From assembly GCA_012934845.2 (NCBI GenBank), contig WNNJ02001461.1, positions 31,002 to 95,001 of the forward strand: 64,000 bases of DNA. Direction: 5' to 3'. Under the pieces are notes generated by a model, which was given only the letters and a program-made list of their open reading frames with translations, was not told the DNA's origin and did no database searches. The DNA comes from Pomphorhynchus laevis. Lineage: Eukaryota; Acanthocephala; Palaeacanthocephala; Echinorhynchida; Pomphorhynchidae. A program made the position numbers and the translations under genes. Within the stretch, counting starts at the first letter, position 1, and every line of letters starts with the position of its first letter. Below, piece by piece: positions 10,721 through 23,052 of this stretch.

Positions 10721-12500
10721 AGATTAATATCATGATCTGTTGTATTGTGTCCGCAAAAAAAACAAGATCATCAAGTAATGCGAATGTTCCCTCAAGGCGT
10801 TCTGTTTGTATTATTCGATCGATGACACGCTGAAAAACGGCGTGCGCATTTGTCAGACTGAATGGTACCCGCTTAAATTGATACAGTGTTCAATCAGCTT
10901 CGAATGCCGTATACGGCCGGGCCGATGTCCGAACTTCTAGTTGATATATGCTGATTGTATATCAAGTTTACTGAATACCGAATATTTTGCGATCTTATCG
11001 ACTAATGAATCAATTCGAGGTAACGGGTATGCATCCAATAAGTTAAATGTATTGATCGTGAATGCATAATCGATGATAAGTCTCTGTTTTCCGTCGCGTT
11101 TCGTGACCACCACAACTTGTGGGAGCCATGGTGACTGACTCGCTTCGATTATTCCATCTTGAATCATTCTTGATATTTCAGACCTAATAAAGCTCATGTG
11201 ATACGGAGCAAATCAACGTGATGTTTTCATCAATGGGATGGCAATTTTGTCTTAAGGTAGAAAATAGTGATGGTGTTTCAATGTACATAGTTGATATTTG
11301 ACTGACGATGATCGAGGGTTTATTTCCTTGAAAGTTTATCGTAATTACTATGTGAAGCAAAAGGTATGGGTGGGCAAGAATAATTTTGTTACATAATCGT
11401 TTCAAGCAGAGCAGTCGAATAGATTCATATTTAACCCCCTGTACAATTATGTCAACGATACAGCAACATCGTACAGGACAAGAATGATTCGTGGATGTCA
11501 TTGTTATATTGCGATTATATTGGATTCGTATAAGCTGTAGCTTGTCTACTATCGCTTCGTCGATAACATTCTCGGCACTACCAGTGTCAATAAATGCTGA
11601 TAAGGAATGCTGACCAATCGAGACGATGATATTTGAGTCCGATAAATCCTAGGACCTTGTCGATGATAGTAACAAGGTAGCCAACAAAGAGAATTAGTTG
11701 TTTGTCAAATCTGTTGCAGCTACCGTGCTGAACTTGTTTGCATGTCTAGATTGACACACATTTGCAAAATGATTTATCTTGTTACATTTCATACAACGTG
11801 AGGCGTGAGAGGGGCAATTGTTGCGTGGATGTCTATATTGACCACATAAGCATATGTTTGAAGAATTATTGACAACGGAACATGAATCGTTTCCAGATCA
11901 CTCGCAATCTAGATTGTGTTCGGACGGTAAAGTAGAAACATGGATGTCTGAAATCGTATACGTTTCGGCATTCAAGTGTGCAACTTCTAGTATTCGAGCC
12001 TTTTTGATTACATCAGCAAGGGATAGATTAGAAGTTTCTAGTAGTCGTTATAGAAATGGATTTAAGCTTGATATAAATGCATACATATTATAGAGGTTGC
12101 GGTGTGCTTTGACATCTGCAAATGCGCAGTCCTTGCTAAGTTTATCGAGAGCTTGTAGAAACTCGTTAATGGATTGGTCGTGTAATTGCTTTCAGGTGCT
12201 TAATTGATTCAGAACAAAAACATCGTTCTTTGGCTTAATTTAGAGATTGTCCAAATGTGTGATTACAATATTGTAATCGTCATGCTGGATATGTATCGAT
12301 ATACTTCTGAGCCTATGAGATTGATAAACATATCCATTTTGTCGCCGCTACTAAGATTGTCGATTTTTGAAGCAAATTTAGTAAATCGTCATTTCCAGTG
12401 TATCCATCCCATCACTGACTCCGGCGTATTAGGAAGAATGCTAAATAATTCCGGCTTAAGCAGCTTGTCGATTCCCGAAAAGCACGACAATAGTTGAATA
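10721..12500 (-). mobile_element. Ty3/gypsy retrotransposon fossil (gag, protease and RT parts)
   Basis: On the minus strand, reading from high to low coordinates, are a gag-like region (about 12500-11870), two CCHC zinc knuckles (about 11860-11740), an aspartic-protease-like signature (IDTGS, near 11590) and the N-terminal part of a Ty3/gypsy reverse transcriptase (about 11200-10730). It lacks the later pol domains and identifiable LTRs. It is clearly broken, with many breaks, and looks old. Its orientation is opposite to the fossil at 5290-10720, so it is a separate insertion. Confidence 0.7.
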
Positions 12501-12609
12501 AATTGAGCTGAATGTAGATATAAGGCAAATAACTTTCTTAGCCTTATTCAACCATCTATAAAGCAAATAGACAAGTAGATAGTAGTTTACTATTTGTTAT
12601 TTGAAAATG

Positions 12610-13283
12610 ACAAGTACTTTGTCTATCAACACGAGAATTTTGTCAATAATCGTGGAAACTTTGTTGATCAACGTGAGAACTTTGACGATCAACGTGCGAA
12701 CTTAGCCCATCAATGTAAGAACTTTTTGATCAGTGCGAGAACTTTGTCGAGAATTTGTAGATCAATGCGATAACTTTGTCGAGAATTTGTAGATCAACTG
12801 ATAACTCTGTCGATTAATATAAGAACTTTGCCCAACCACACGAGAACTATATATATTAACCTGAGAACTTTAAGACCAACTGGAGATTTTATCGATCAGC
12901 GTGAAAACTTTGCCGATCAACGTGAGACTGCCCATCAGTGTTAGAACTTTGTAGATCAGCTTGAGCACCTTGCTGATCAACGTAAAGACTTTGTTTATCA
13001 ACGTATTTAATTCAGGCTTAATTGATCAACGTAATAACTTGTCTATCCATAAGATAGCTTTTTTAATAAACGTGAGAACTTTGCGATCAATGTGATATGT
13101 ACATCAAAGTGAGAACTTTTAGATCAACTTAAGCAGTTTGCTGATCAAAGTGAGGACTTTGTCTATCAATGTATTTCACTCGGACTTTATTGATCAATAT
13201 AATATATTTTGCCAATCAATGTGAAAACTTTGTCGATCAAGATGATAACTTTGCCGATCAACGTGATAATGTCCATCAAAAAA
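12610..13283. repeat. Degenerate 21-bp minisatellite, block 1
   Basis: About thirty diverged copies of a 21-bp unit are seen, consensus close to GTGAGAACTTTGTCGATCAAC. Because 21 is a multiple of three, spurious ORFs with a seven-residue period appear in several frames. The array abuts the 3' end of a family C LINE at 13286. The same unit forms blocks at 18216-18418 and 18681-19040. Confidence 0.85.
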
Positions 13284-13285
13284 AG

Positions 13286-16200
13286 TTTATTCACGTGACA
13301 AATGCGTGCCGCGCACGCTTACATGACCACAACAAAAAATCTAAATCATGTTTCGAGGAGGTGGATATGGAGGCTGCATTTCAATACAATAAAGGAAGGA
13401 GCGCGGGGGCGTCGAGTGGAAGCTGATTCCAAGCGTGGGGCTGCGACGAGGAAGGATCGGAGACCGTAGTTGTTAGAGTAATTGGAAACGTAGAGTAAGA
13501 GGGAAGCGGACAGTAAAGCTCCCGACGATGGGGAGCCAACAGCCATGAGAGGAAAAGTTACGAGAAGGCGGAGTTGTATGCGGATGTGAATACTATGAGA
13601 GTTGGACAAGATATGTGGATGTGTGGTCGAAGCGAAGGAGGCGAAAGAGCACTCGAACGGCGGAGTTGATTATTTGTTGTAGGGTATGATGATATATTTT
13701 GGATAATTGTCGAAAAGGCTGAGGCAGTAATCGATTTTAGGGAAAAGAAGCGATGAAAGAAGATACATACAAGAACGGAAGTCGATAAGGGGGCGGATAC
13801 GGAGGATGTCACGGAGAATTAAGTTAGACGAGCGGACCTTGTCACGGACGAAGGTTTAAGAGAAAGGTGATCATCGAAATGGAAGCCTAAAAAAGTAAGA
13901 TTAGGGACTATGGGGATGATCGATGAGGCAAAACATACAGTGGGAGGAGATATGTTTGGTTTACGAAATGATCCACATTATTTTGACATGTTGGGGTTTA
14001 GAAGGAGATGGAGATTGGTCTGAACGTTTGTAGATAGAATAAAGACAGTTAGAGGCAGAAATGCCGATATCGTGTATGCGATGTGTTGGTGCGTGAGCAT
14101 ATATGAGGATGTCATCGGCGTATTGCATGATGTTAAAGGAGTAAGGTTTAATACACGGGGAGAGATCGCCGAGCAGAAGAGAAAAACGCGAGGGTCCTAG
14201 CACTGAACCGTGTGGGACCATGCAAAAGATAGGGATGGGAGGATGATGAATTTAAACAGCCTCGAAAAGAACGGTCCGATAGATATGAGCCAAGACATGC
14301 TACGGAGGAGGAAGAAAAGCCGTAATCAAAACGAAGGCGAGAAAGGAGGATGGAGTGGTCGTTGATGTCAAAGGCGGATGAGAGGTCTAGGTAGGTGAGA
14401 ACACTATATAGAGCCTTGTCACGAGAAATGAGTAGATCGTTGTGAACTTTCATGCAGGCGATTTCTGTGGAGTGATTTGAGCGGAAAGCGGATTGAAAAG
14501 GAGGGTACAGATTAGATGAAGAGAGATAAACGTTTATCTGTATTAAAATAAGGCGCTTTAAGAGATTGGAAAGAGTAGGGAGGAGTGAAATGGGGCGATA
14601 GCTAGAAGGAAGTGAGGGGTCGAGCGATTGTTTCTTAAGGAGGGGACGAACGAAGCGGATTTTTAGTGTGATGGAAAGATACGACTGCGGATGAACGAGT
14701 TAAACAAGGTGGTGAGGAAAGGAGATATAGATGAGCGTATGGATTTAAGAATGAGGGTAGGTAGGGAATCAGCCGGTGAGGTTTTGTCGGGCAAGGACAT
14801 GAGGACAGATGAGACTTCGGCAGGTGAGACAGTGAGAATATGAAAGAGTTCCAGGAGGATGAGGCGAGGCGAGTAGCAGTGATATGTAATAGAGACGGGG
14901 TTGTGAGAGAGCAACGTGGATACTTTGATCTGAAGAAATGACGAATAATCATGGGGATTGATGTTGCAAGGCGGATAGGTGCGAGAAAGGATTGAGTTAA
15001 AAGTATGCTAGAGAGACTTAGAGTTTAATGAAGTGTTGATTTTATGATATAGAAGTCGCAATTGAGACGTAGCAGGTTGAAATTAAATCGGCGGATAGCA
15101 AGATAGGAATCACTTAGATACGGAGTGAGCGAGCGAATATCACGTCCGAGAAAACGGTGATAGACTCGAAAAGGCTGACGTAGTCGACACTTTGAGGGTA
15201 GGCATTGTATGTCAAACCATGGGGCACGGTGCAACCGACGGTGAAAGTGAGGCTTGAACGGCAATAGCAGATAGAGAATGGATGTGAGTTCAGTCGAAAA
15301 GAAAGGCAAGATCGTAAGGAGAGAATGATGTTATTGTGGGAGAGGATAGTGACGATTTGAGTAAGGCAGAGCGGAGAATGGGAGTCAAGATTCTTCAAGG
15401 GCGACGCAGGATGGTAAGTGTGTGAAGCGGGGTGTGGTATGAAGTGAGATCAATGGTGACGAGAAATTGTTCGATGAGACCATGAACAGAGATGTACAGT
15501 GAGCGGTATGCAAGAAAACGATCGGGGACAGCGATGATGTTTTAGTTGTAGTTGGATAAAATGTTGATGAACCGGATGGAATCGGTGGAAGATGGGCGGA
15601 TGAGACAGATGTTGAAGTCGCTAAGAACGAGTTAAATGATGAAGGACAAAGAACAGTTAGACATGAGGTCAGCGAGGTCGGTAAAATATAAGGAGGTAGG
15701 AGCAGATGAACCAAGACGTTATACAATGGCGAGATCCAGAGTGATCGGGCTAGAAGAATGACAAGTGAGCAATTTAAAGAGTAAGGACTGAAAGCGGGAA
15801 TGATTTTGCGAAGAGACGTGGGGTGACGGGCAAATGCGACAATGCCGCCATGATTACAGAATCTTGAAGGGGATGATCTTAAGGGGCAGATGCGAATGGT
15901 GATCAACCAACAGAGTGCAAACGGCTAAGAGAGACGTCGTCGAAATCGGAGTGCCAGGATTCGATGAGTTAGAAGAGATCGATGAATTGCTTGACGATTG
16001 GTTGAGGATGAGATCAGATTTATTGAAAATAGATGTAGTGATGAAGATGTCGAGGCGGAAACCGTGTGTGGTGTTGATAGGGGCCATCGGAGAAGACACA
16101 TAAGAAAGATAGAGCGCCGTCAAATTTTGGTGCGGGTGTGGACAACTTGAAAATTTCCGTCGATGTTTCGGATGGTGAAAGATATTTGGCCGATTTTCTC

Positions 16201-16965
16201 GCGACGGCGTTTTCCGATGCGGAAAGAAGAGAGTTGAGCGATTTCGGAGGGGGTGCGATCGAGAAATTGCTAGTGGCTGAAGAGGAGATGAGTGTAAATC
16301 GTTGTGAGAGGATAGAGGACGCGTGAGAGCGATGTTTGAATACTATTTTCAGGAAAACGGGATGAGATGGATAAGATTGAGACGATTTGTTTAGGCGGAT
16401 GAATGTGACAGGATAGATGTCGTTGCAAAAGGATGAGTTATCCGCATGAACAAGATACGAGAGAATAAATCTGAAGGCGGAAGTATCGTGGCCGAGACGT
16501 TCTTGTGGAGATAAGGAGGTGGAAGTTATATTAGTGATGATGGCGTAGCAATCGCGAGAAGGAAAAAGCGTTTCCGTGAAGGAGAGCAAGTGATGTGAGT
16601 GGGTGATGTCACGATAGGAGAGCTGGAAGTTGAGAATATGAAGTGAGTAGGTTCGACAGCGGGAGATAAAGAGGATATGGATAATATAGTGGGTGGCAAG
16701 CGATGTGAGGAAATGTTATGAGTAGAAGAATCGTGAAAGTTTGTGAAGGTGATTTTTATTGATGGATGTAGGTTATTGAGAAACGAGACAGAAGGGAGGG
16801 AACGGGGGTTGTCGGGAGTGAAGACGAGATTGAATGGAAAGTGTATGTGGTGACAGGATCAGTAGTTGGAGAAAGGACATTAGAAACAATGGGGTAGTTT
16901 AAGTGGACGTGTTGGATGTTGATATGTGCTTATGTGAGAGGTTTCGTATTAATTTGTTTGCACAA
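13286..16965 (-). mobile_element. Family C LINE, copy a (longest copy, includes part of ORF1)
   Basis: Minus strand. The 3' end at 13286-13330 has the family's terminal hairpin and TTTGTCACG. ORF2 fragments run upward: C-terminal end (13346-13810), RT with MQYADDILIY (near 14100-14140) and SSAFDINDHSILLSRL (about 14330-14400), linker (14635-15310), and APE endonuclease (about 15385-16110, ending at THGFRL). Above about 16130 is a Ser/Pro-rich ORF1 remnant. At least six frame changes or stops separate the pieces. The RT boxes place it in the CR1/L2 group. The coding strand is strongly C+T-rich. Confidence 0.8.
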
Positions 16966-17540
16966 AATCCACATAGGAAGTATTCTTTATACCAATATTT
17001 GATTTCCAATATGACGAATTAAACCACCCATATTTCTATATCCATATTCATTGTGATGAAGACGAAGAAGGTGAAACATCGAAAGATAGAAACACACTAA
17101 ATATATACTGAATGCTATAAATATCAAAAGTATCGTATAAATTACTGTGTCCCAATTTTATTCGAGAAATTTTTTATTCCATTCATTGCTCAAACTGTCG
17201 CTTAATATTTTACGATAAGATAAAAAGGGTGCAATTTGTTACAATATGACCACTAAACAATTGAATTAACTAATCACTAAGTTGTGGATTAAGATAATAT
17301 AATTCAAAAATTTAATATGAATTAAGATAATTTGTATTAATAATTCATTTAATAAAATTTGATAAAATTGATACTATTGCCTCAAATTAAAATTCTCAAA
17401 GTGTTAACGTAACATAAAATGTCAACGGATGCTGAATAGATAAAATAAATAGATAAATTAATATGCGATAATCAATATATAATCAATCGATAAAATATGA
17501 ATATATTATGAATATAAATCGAAAGTGGATAAATGTGTTA
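16966..17540. other. AT-rich spacer
   Basis: No gene, RNA or recognised repeat is seen. Composition is extremely AT-rich, with scattered ATAAAATTGATA-like words. Confidence 0.5.
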
Positions 17541-17544
17541 TAAT

Positions 17545-18045
17545 CGATTATATGTTAATTATTCATACACTGAACTCACATATACTCTCGATCTTTTCTT
17601 GCCTTTCAAGCCTCACCCTCACCGTCGGTTGCACCCTGCCTCATGGTTTGATATCCAATGCCTACTCTCAGTGTCGACACCGTCATGCTGTTCGAGTATA
17701 TCACTGCTCTCTGATATGTGATATCCGTTCGCTCACTCGTCTCTCTGTGTCGGCTCACAATCGTTCATCAACCTCTGTTTCTTAGACGACACTCGCCCCA
17801 CCTTTATATGGTGGGTTTCGCTGGGTTCCCGTCATTTCCTCTTACTTTACGTTCCCAATTATTACAACAACTACGGTCACTGATACTTCTTTGTCACTGC
17901 CCCACTCGCATGGAATGAGCTCCATATCGACGTCCGCCGCGCTCCCTCCTTTATTACATTTAAATACCGCCTCCGTACCCACCTTCTCGACACATTATTT
18001 TGATTTTTTCGTGGTCATTTAAGCATACACCGGCACGCATTTGCC
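17545..18045 (+). mobile_element. Family C LINE, copy b (internally deleted)
   Basis: The left part matches the linker before the RT (CTCACCCTCACCGTCGGTTG-like words also in copies a, f and f'). It then jumps to the C-terminal end and the 3' hairpin with GGCACGCATTTGCCACG at about 18030-18045. Most of the RT is missing. About 500 bp remain. Confidence 0.75.
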
Positions 18046-18054
18046 ACGTAAAAA

Positions 18055-18215
18055 AAACTCCTTTTTTATTCCGATACAATTCACTTTTGTTTTAAATTTG
18101 AATTTAAAATTTTGACTTGAAATGAATATAAATTTTAGAATATTATTTATTATTTATCTTTATTTTTGATTTATATATAGTATAAAATAAGTAGACTAAG
18201 ATACCTGATTTGATT
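18055..18215 (+). repeat. Family F repeat, right half
   Basis: The AT-rich arm and right end (AGTAGACTAAGATACCTGATTTGAT) match the right end of full F copies. It runs straight into minisatellite block 2. Confidence 0.6.
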
Positions 18216-18418
18216 TGTAAATCAACTTGAGCACTTTGCTGATCAACGTGGGCACTATGTATATATTCAGAAATTATTTGATCAACGGGAGCACTCCGGC
18301 AATCAACGTGCGAGCTAAGTTGATTAGCGTGAGGACTTTGTGGATTAACGTGATAACTTTGTCTATCAACTTATTTTATTCTTACTTTATTGATCTAGGT
18401 GAGAACTTTTCTATCCAC
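18216..18418. repeat. 21-bp minisatellite, block 2
   Basis: About nine or ten diverged units of the same 21-bp repeat as at 12610-13283 lie between two F repeats. Confidence 0.75.
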
Positions 18419-18419
18419 A

Positions 18420-18680
18420 GGAGAATAGGGGCCGATCTATTTCGCCCCTATTCGAGAAATAGGTGCCGACACCTGATAGCTTGAAAGCTTCTCCTGATGA
18501 CCTATATTTTATATTTGAATACATCGTCTATTATTTATTAGTCAATTCATAAAAATTGACTTTTATTTTAAATTATAAACTTTATCGTTATTTATAAATT
18601 GTTTAAATCTTATAAAATTATTTATTATTTATCTTTATTTTTAATTTATGTATAATATAAAATACGTAGATGCAGTCAAC
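18420..18680 (+). repeat. Family F repeat, left-truncated
   Basis: It contains the F core (GGGGCCGAT, TCTCCTGATGACC) and right arm (TTATTAGTCAATTCATAAAAA, then ACGTAGA). It lacks the left part and leads directly into minisatellite block 3. Confidence 0.65.
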
Positions 18681-19040
18681 AAGGAACTTTGTCTATCAGC
18701 TCAATAACTTGGCCTATCAACTCGAGAGTTTTTTTACCAACGTGATAACTGTGTCTATCAAAGTAAAAACTTTGCCGATCAACGTGTTAACTTTACTGAT
18801 CAATACGAGAGATTTGTACATCATGATGAGAACTTTGTCTATCAACTCGAGACTTTTTTATCAATGTGATAACTGTGTCTATCAAAGTAAAAACTTTGCC
18901 GATCAACGTGTTAACTTTACTGATCACTAGGAGAGATTTGTACATCATGATAAGAACTTTGTCTATCAACAAGGAAACTTTACCGAACAAAGTCCGAACT
19001 TCGGCAATCAACGTGAAAACTTGGATGATCAACGTGTGTC
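18681..19040. repeat. 21-bp minisatellite, block 3, with a higher-order duplication
   Basis: About seventeen units are seen. The segment starting at 18742 is repeated from 18866 (offset 124 bp, close to six units), so part of the array has been duplicated as a block. ORFs here (for example with INVRTLS-like heptads) are products of the 21-bp period, not genes. Confidence 0.8.
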
Positions 19041-19261
19041 TAAATAATTCAATATTAAATCAAAAACTTAAAAAAGTAGATTTTTGTGCTAAAACGCGCA
19101 ATTCCATTTCCTTATAAAGATTAAATGACGTGGAACCAAGAATTGGCATGAAGTCATTGTGATAAGAGGAATAAAAAATAGAATTAAAAATTAAAAAAAA
19201 TGTATGAATACGGACTATTAAAAATATTAAAATAACTTTAAGAGATAATAAGCTATTTTTT
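19041..19261. other. AT-rich spacer
   Basis: No supported feature between the minisatellite and the tail of the family E element. Confidence 0.4.
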
Positions 19262-20805
19262 AATAATAATAATTTATTACTGAAATATTATTACAAGTCA
19301 TGGTTACCCGCAAATGAATCCAATATTATTGAATACAATCAAAGAAAACATCCGATGTTATTGGATAATTTCAATTCAAAGTGGTGTAATAAGTTGACAT
19401 TGCGCGGATGCACGATGATTGGACATCCTTGCACCACGAAATAAGCGTGAATCGAACATGGCCAAATGAACACCTACAATCAAACGTAATTTAGTAATTT
19501 CGTCAACATACCTTGAACGTGATTTAGCTGCTTTCGAGTGTTGATATCCTTTTTAACAGCTGTGTGGATTCCTTTTCCGCACCACCCAAATCGGAGAAGA
19601 CAAAAGGAATAAATAAGGCCCGTTCAGTTATAGAGACTCGCTCAAGATATTTCGTCTTTTTCCGGTTTTCATGGTAAATAAACGCGGCATCCGGATCTCT
19701 CGGCAGGTTAGAAGGGGCGGGTGTGTTAAAAACACAGATGTCAACGGGAGTTCGCACCGTTCTATCACCGTAGAGACCGGAACACGAGATGTCCAGTCTC
19801 GCCTCGCGATCCTTAGTCGTATATTGACTCTGAAATACAATTTCGTCGCTTACTGCTTGTAGTGTTGGATCTGTTTGTACGTCGTGACAAACGTCATCCA
19901 AGACCCTGTCAGACAATCGCGTATGATATCATGCCTCATAAATGGAATCCCGTCAATTTTGTATGAGAACGCAAGTGCAACAGAACTGGATTCACTACAG
20001 GTACAAATACTGGAAGCATCAGATGGGAAAATAGCGTATCTTGCTGCAAGAGCATCTCCAAACTCAGTGTTACTCAGTCTGGTTATGTATTCGTTTGTCG
20101 GATAGACAGTTAGCCAAGATGAGGATCCTTTCAGTGATGCGTGCTCAATCGATGCACGAAGCTGCTGGTCAGATTTAGCAAGGGTAATCAATCGTATGTC
20201 GTTTTCATTATTTACTTTAGTAGATTGCAATCGTCTTATAATTGACATCTGGATTCTTTCTAAATCACGGAAATCTTAACCACGGACATACGATTCACAC
20301 AGTGATTTTTAAGACTGATACTCATCATGAATATGTGATGTGACATCCTTGATTCTGATTCCTCCATTTCGATAACTCAGACAGGATATTGGTCATAGTC
20401 GCTCAACGTTTACTTGTTCAATCTAAGCCAATTTACAGAAGAATGATTTAAGCGAGGTAACTAGTGGTTTAAACCATTCTGCTGAACAACGGCATGCTCG
20501 CTTTATATACGACTATTTATTTTGTAACGAACGAGTTAGACAAGTATAAGCAGCCTGCGTATTCGATTGACCTGCATCGGTTACGCGCGATATTAATTGG
20601 GCGATGTTTGTAACTTTTGTACGAATAAATCGCTCAACATACGATTCACTTCCGATGGGAGCACCGAGGACACAGACACTATCCTCGACAATGCGGACTA
20701 ACGTGTCGATGAAAGTTGAATGTAGAGTCGAAACATCAATATCGTTGGCATACAATGTACATTTGCTCGGATTGATGACATACAAAAGTTGGAAAAATAA
20801 TACAT
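19262..20805 (-). mobile_element. Family E LINE-like element, copy a (5'-truncated)
   Basis: Minus strand. The 3' end has a TTATTA-rich tail (19262-19285) and the family end motif CATTTGCGGGTAACC (about 19298-19313). Read upward: nuclease domain (19524-19916, with QTDPTL, EARLDISCSGLYG, VDICVF, YHENRKKTKY), then the zinc-finger and RH region (about 19930-20110; the HALSC-type box is mutated but IPFMRHDIIRD is clear), then the region after the RT active site (20513-20785, with NPSKC and VLGAPIGSESYV). It is broken by several stops and frame changes. The RT core is absent, as expected of 5' truncation. Confidence 0.75.
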
Positions 20806-21350
20806 GAAAGTGAAATATTTTTTGATGTTACATATTTTGTTATAATTTATTTTCGTTCACTTCATTCAATGTATTTGAGCAAAAATATATGTATTTCAGT
20901 AAAAATAATCATAATTATGATTGGCTATGAGTGATCCCCAATTAATACAGATAGCAAATTTTTAATATTAGTGGACACTAAACTAATGTTTAAAATTTCC
21001 CACGAACTCAATTTAGTCATTTGTTATTAAATGGCCGCGCTTGCGATGAGAAAGAATTGACGATACGATATAACTTTTTAATGAGCATATTTTCTGTTCA
21101 TCAAATACATGTTTTTGTACTGAAAGATTACGCTCTAATCGAATTTAACTAGTATACGACCAATCATACAAAAACATTAAGAAACTTAAATTGTATTTGT
21201 TAGGTATTTTGCTAGGCCTTGAATCATTGAAAAAATTACTTCTCAGATAAGATATCAATACAATGACAATTTCAAATGATGTCGATATAATATTTAATGA
21301 AGTAAAATGTGTATACAGCTTAGAAGATTAAAACTTTCATTTAAAGGACT
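20806..21350. other. AT-rich spacer
   Basis: No gene, RNA or known repeat is recognised. Confidence 0.4.
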
Positions 21351-21354
21351 TGAT

Positions 21355-21545
21355 TTTCTTAGCATATAGTATCAGATCAAATAACTGAGGAACTGCTATG
21401 ATATCAGGATTCGGCCCCTATTCCTCGACATAACATAGCATCGGAGCTATCTTGGTCATAAGACTTTATATAATTTATACCAAGTTAAAATTTAAAATTG
21501 AAATTTAAAATAAACGTCATTTTCATGAATTGACTAATAAACACG
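21355..21545 (-). repeat. Family F repeat, core and arm
   Basis: Minus-strand copy: GAGGAACTGCTATGATATCAGG, then GGCCCCTATTCCTCG and TTTTCATGAATTGACTAATAA. The first and last thirds are missing. Confidence 0.65.
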
Positions 21546-21760
21546 ATGTATCAGAATAAGGATTAAATGTCATCAGGAGAAACTGCTATGTTATCAGATT
21601 TAGGTCCATATTCCTCAATCCAAAATAGCAACAGTGCCAAATACATGCTAATGACGTATTTTCTCTGATTAAATTTGATTATTTAGTGTGTATCTTATTC
21701 TAATACAAAGCATATTGTTTATTATCCATGAATTATTTTCGCTTAACAGTAAAAATTTAC
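21546..21760 (-). repeat. Family F repeat, left part and core
   Basis: Minus-strand copy beginning with the core (GAAACTGCTATGTTATCAG) and running to the left-end words CAAAGCATATTGTTTATTATCC. It is directly adjacent to the previous copy. Confidence 0.65.
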
Positions 21761-21884
21761 TTTTAATATTTTGATTTATTTATATTGTAAATTTAATATT
21801 TTAATAATATTTTTAATTTTTTTAATATTTTTGATTTTATACAATTTATATTTATATTAAGTTAAAAATTTATATTTTTAAATA

Positions 21885-22335
21885 TTCAGGAACTATCATG
21901 TATAGTATAGAACGACAACAAAAATCATTTTGATATTTCGCTAGTAACTACCAGCATCTTCAGAAAATTAACATAAAAATGAAAAAAATGACATAAATAA
22001 AGTTTATTGTCGGTTTGCACATTGATGCTGGAATCAAAATCGTTGCTAACACTCGTTCATGTAACATTTTCGTTTGTTACAGGACCGCAGCAAACAAAAC
22101 ACAACAATGAAACAAAAACATTAAAAATGTACAACAAAAGTACAAAACATATACATTCATAACAAACAATAAAAATAAAGAAATAAAATAACAAAATAGA
22201 GAAAAACAAAACATTTTAAACAATAAAATAGCATTTTCAGAAAATTTTCTAAAGATGCTAGTAGTTATTAGCGAAATATCAAAATAATTTTAGTTGTCGT
22301 TTAACTATAACTGATGGTTCTTGGATATTTAAAAT
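21885..22335. mobile_element. MITE-like element with about 95-bp terminal inverted repeats
   Basis: The left end (21890-21980: CAGGAACTATCATGTATAG, GACAAC, ATTTCGCTAGTAACTACCAGC) is the imperfect reverse complement of the right end (22240-22330: GATGCTAGTAGTTATTAGCG, GTTGTC, CTGATGGTTCTTGG). The interior of about 250 bp has no coding capacity. It is a non-autonomous, foldback-type DNA element. The superfamily is unknown because the target duplication is not clear in AT-rich flanks. Confidence 0.65.
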
Positions 22336-22444
22336 ACATATAAGGATGGATATATTTCTAGCTATTAAATCTACTAGATCATAAATGTGAGCCAAACGAT
22401 AATTCGAAAAGAAAGATCAAAGTCATAACTACCTAAGCATTACG

Positions 22445-22565
22445 TACTTATTTATATTCTGAAAATCAATTTTCTGAAAATGCTAGTAGTTATTAGCAAA
22501 ATATCAAAATAATTTTTCTTGTCGTTCTATACTATGCCTGACAGTTCCTGGAAATTAAAAAATTA
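22445..22565 (+). repeat. Solo end of the 21885 MITE-like family
   Basis: A single right-end unit: TTTTCTGAAAATGCTAGTAG, ATCAAAATAATTT, CCTGACAGTTCCTGGAAATT. Confidence 0.6.
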
Positions 22566-22784
22566 TAATTTATTATCTTAATTTACTAATTACCCAACCG
22601 ATATTATGTTTAATTGATTGAGCATAATTAATTGAACATAATCAATCATAATCTCTAACGCTAAGGCCGGCCACACCGCGAAGAAACATCATTTTGGTCG
22701 CCTGTATCTGAGATCTTATCCTTTCGGTCATAACCCTTATAGCTTTTATCCCTCATAACCTTATAACTCTTATCCTTTCCGTTA

Positions 22785-22895
22785 TAAGTAGTTACTAGCG
22801 AAATATCAAAATAATTTTTGTTGTAATTTAACTATACCTGATAGTTCCTGGAAATTAAAAAATTTAAATGCAGATCAGGATGGACATATTTCTAA
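22785..22895 (+). repeat. Solo end of the 21885 MITE-like family
   Basis: A right-end unit (AGTAGTTACTAGCGAAATATC, CTGATAGTTCCTGGAAATT) followed by CAGATCAGGATGGACATATT, as in the next copy. Confidence 0.6.
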
Positions 22896-22904
22896 AAATC
22901 GTAC

Positions 22905-23052
22905 GTATTTATATTCTGAAAATCAATTTTCTGAAGATGCTAGTAGTACTAGCGAAATATCAAAATAATTTTTGTTGTAATTTAACTATACCTGATAGTT
23001 CCTGGAAATTAAAAAATTTAAATACAGATCAGGATGGATATATTTCTAATTA
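22905..23052 (+). repeat. Solo end of the 21885 MITE-like family
   Basis: A right-end unit nearly identical to 22785-22895 over about 100 bp. The pair looks like a recent local duplication. Confidence 0.6.

Noticed and set aside
12204-12497. 97-residue plus-strand ORF
   Set aside because: It lies opposite the gag-like part of a minus-strand Ty3/gypsy fossil, with no family signature of its own.
15915-16326. Two plus-strand ORFs rich in Asp, Glu and Arg
   Set aside because: They are antisense shadows of the pyrimidine-rich coding strand of family C copy a.
18227-19117. Series of 80-90-residue ORFs on both strands
   Set aside because: They arise from the 21-bp period of the minisatellite, are open in several frames at once, and have no start context or conservation.
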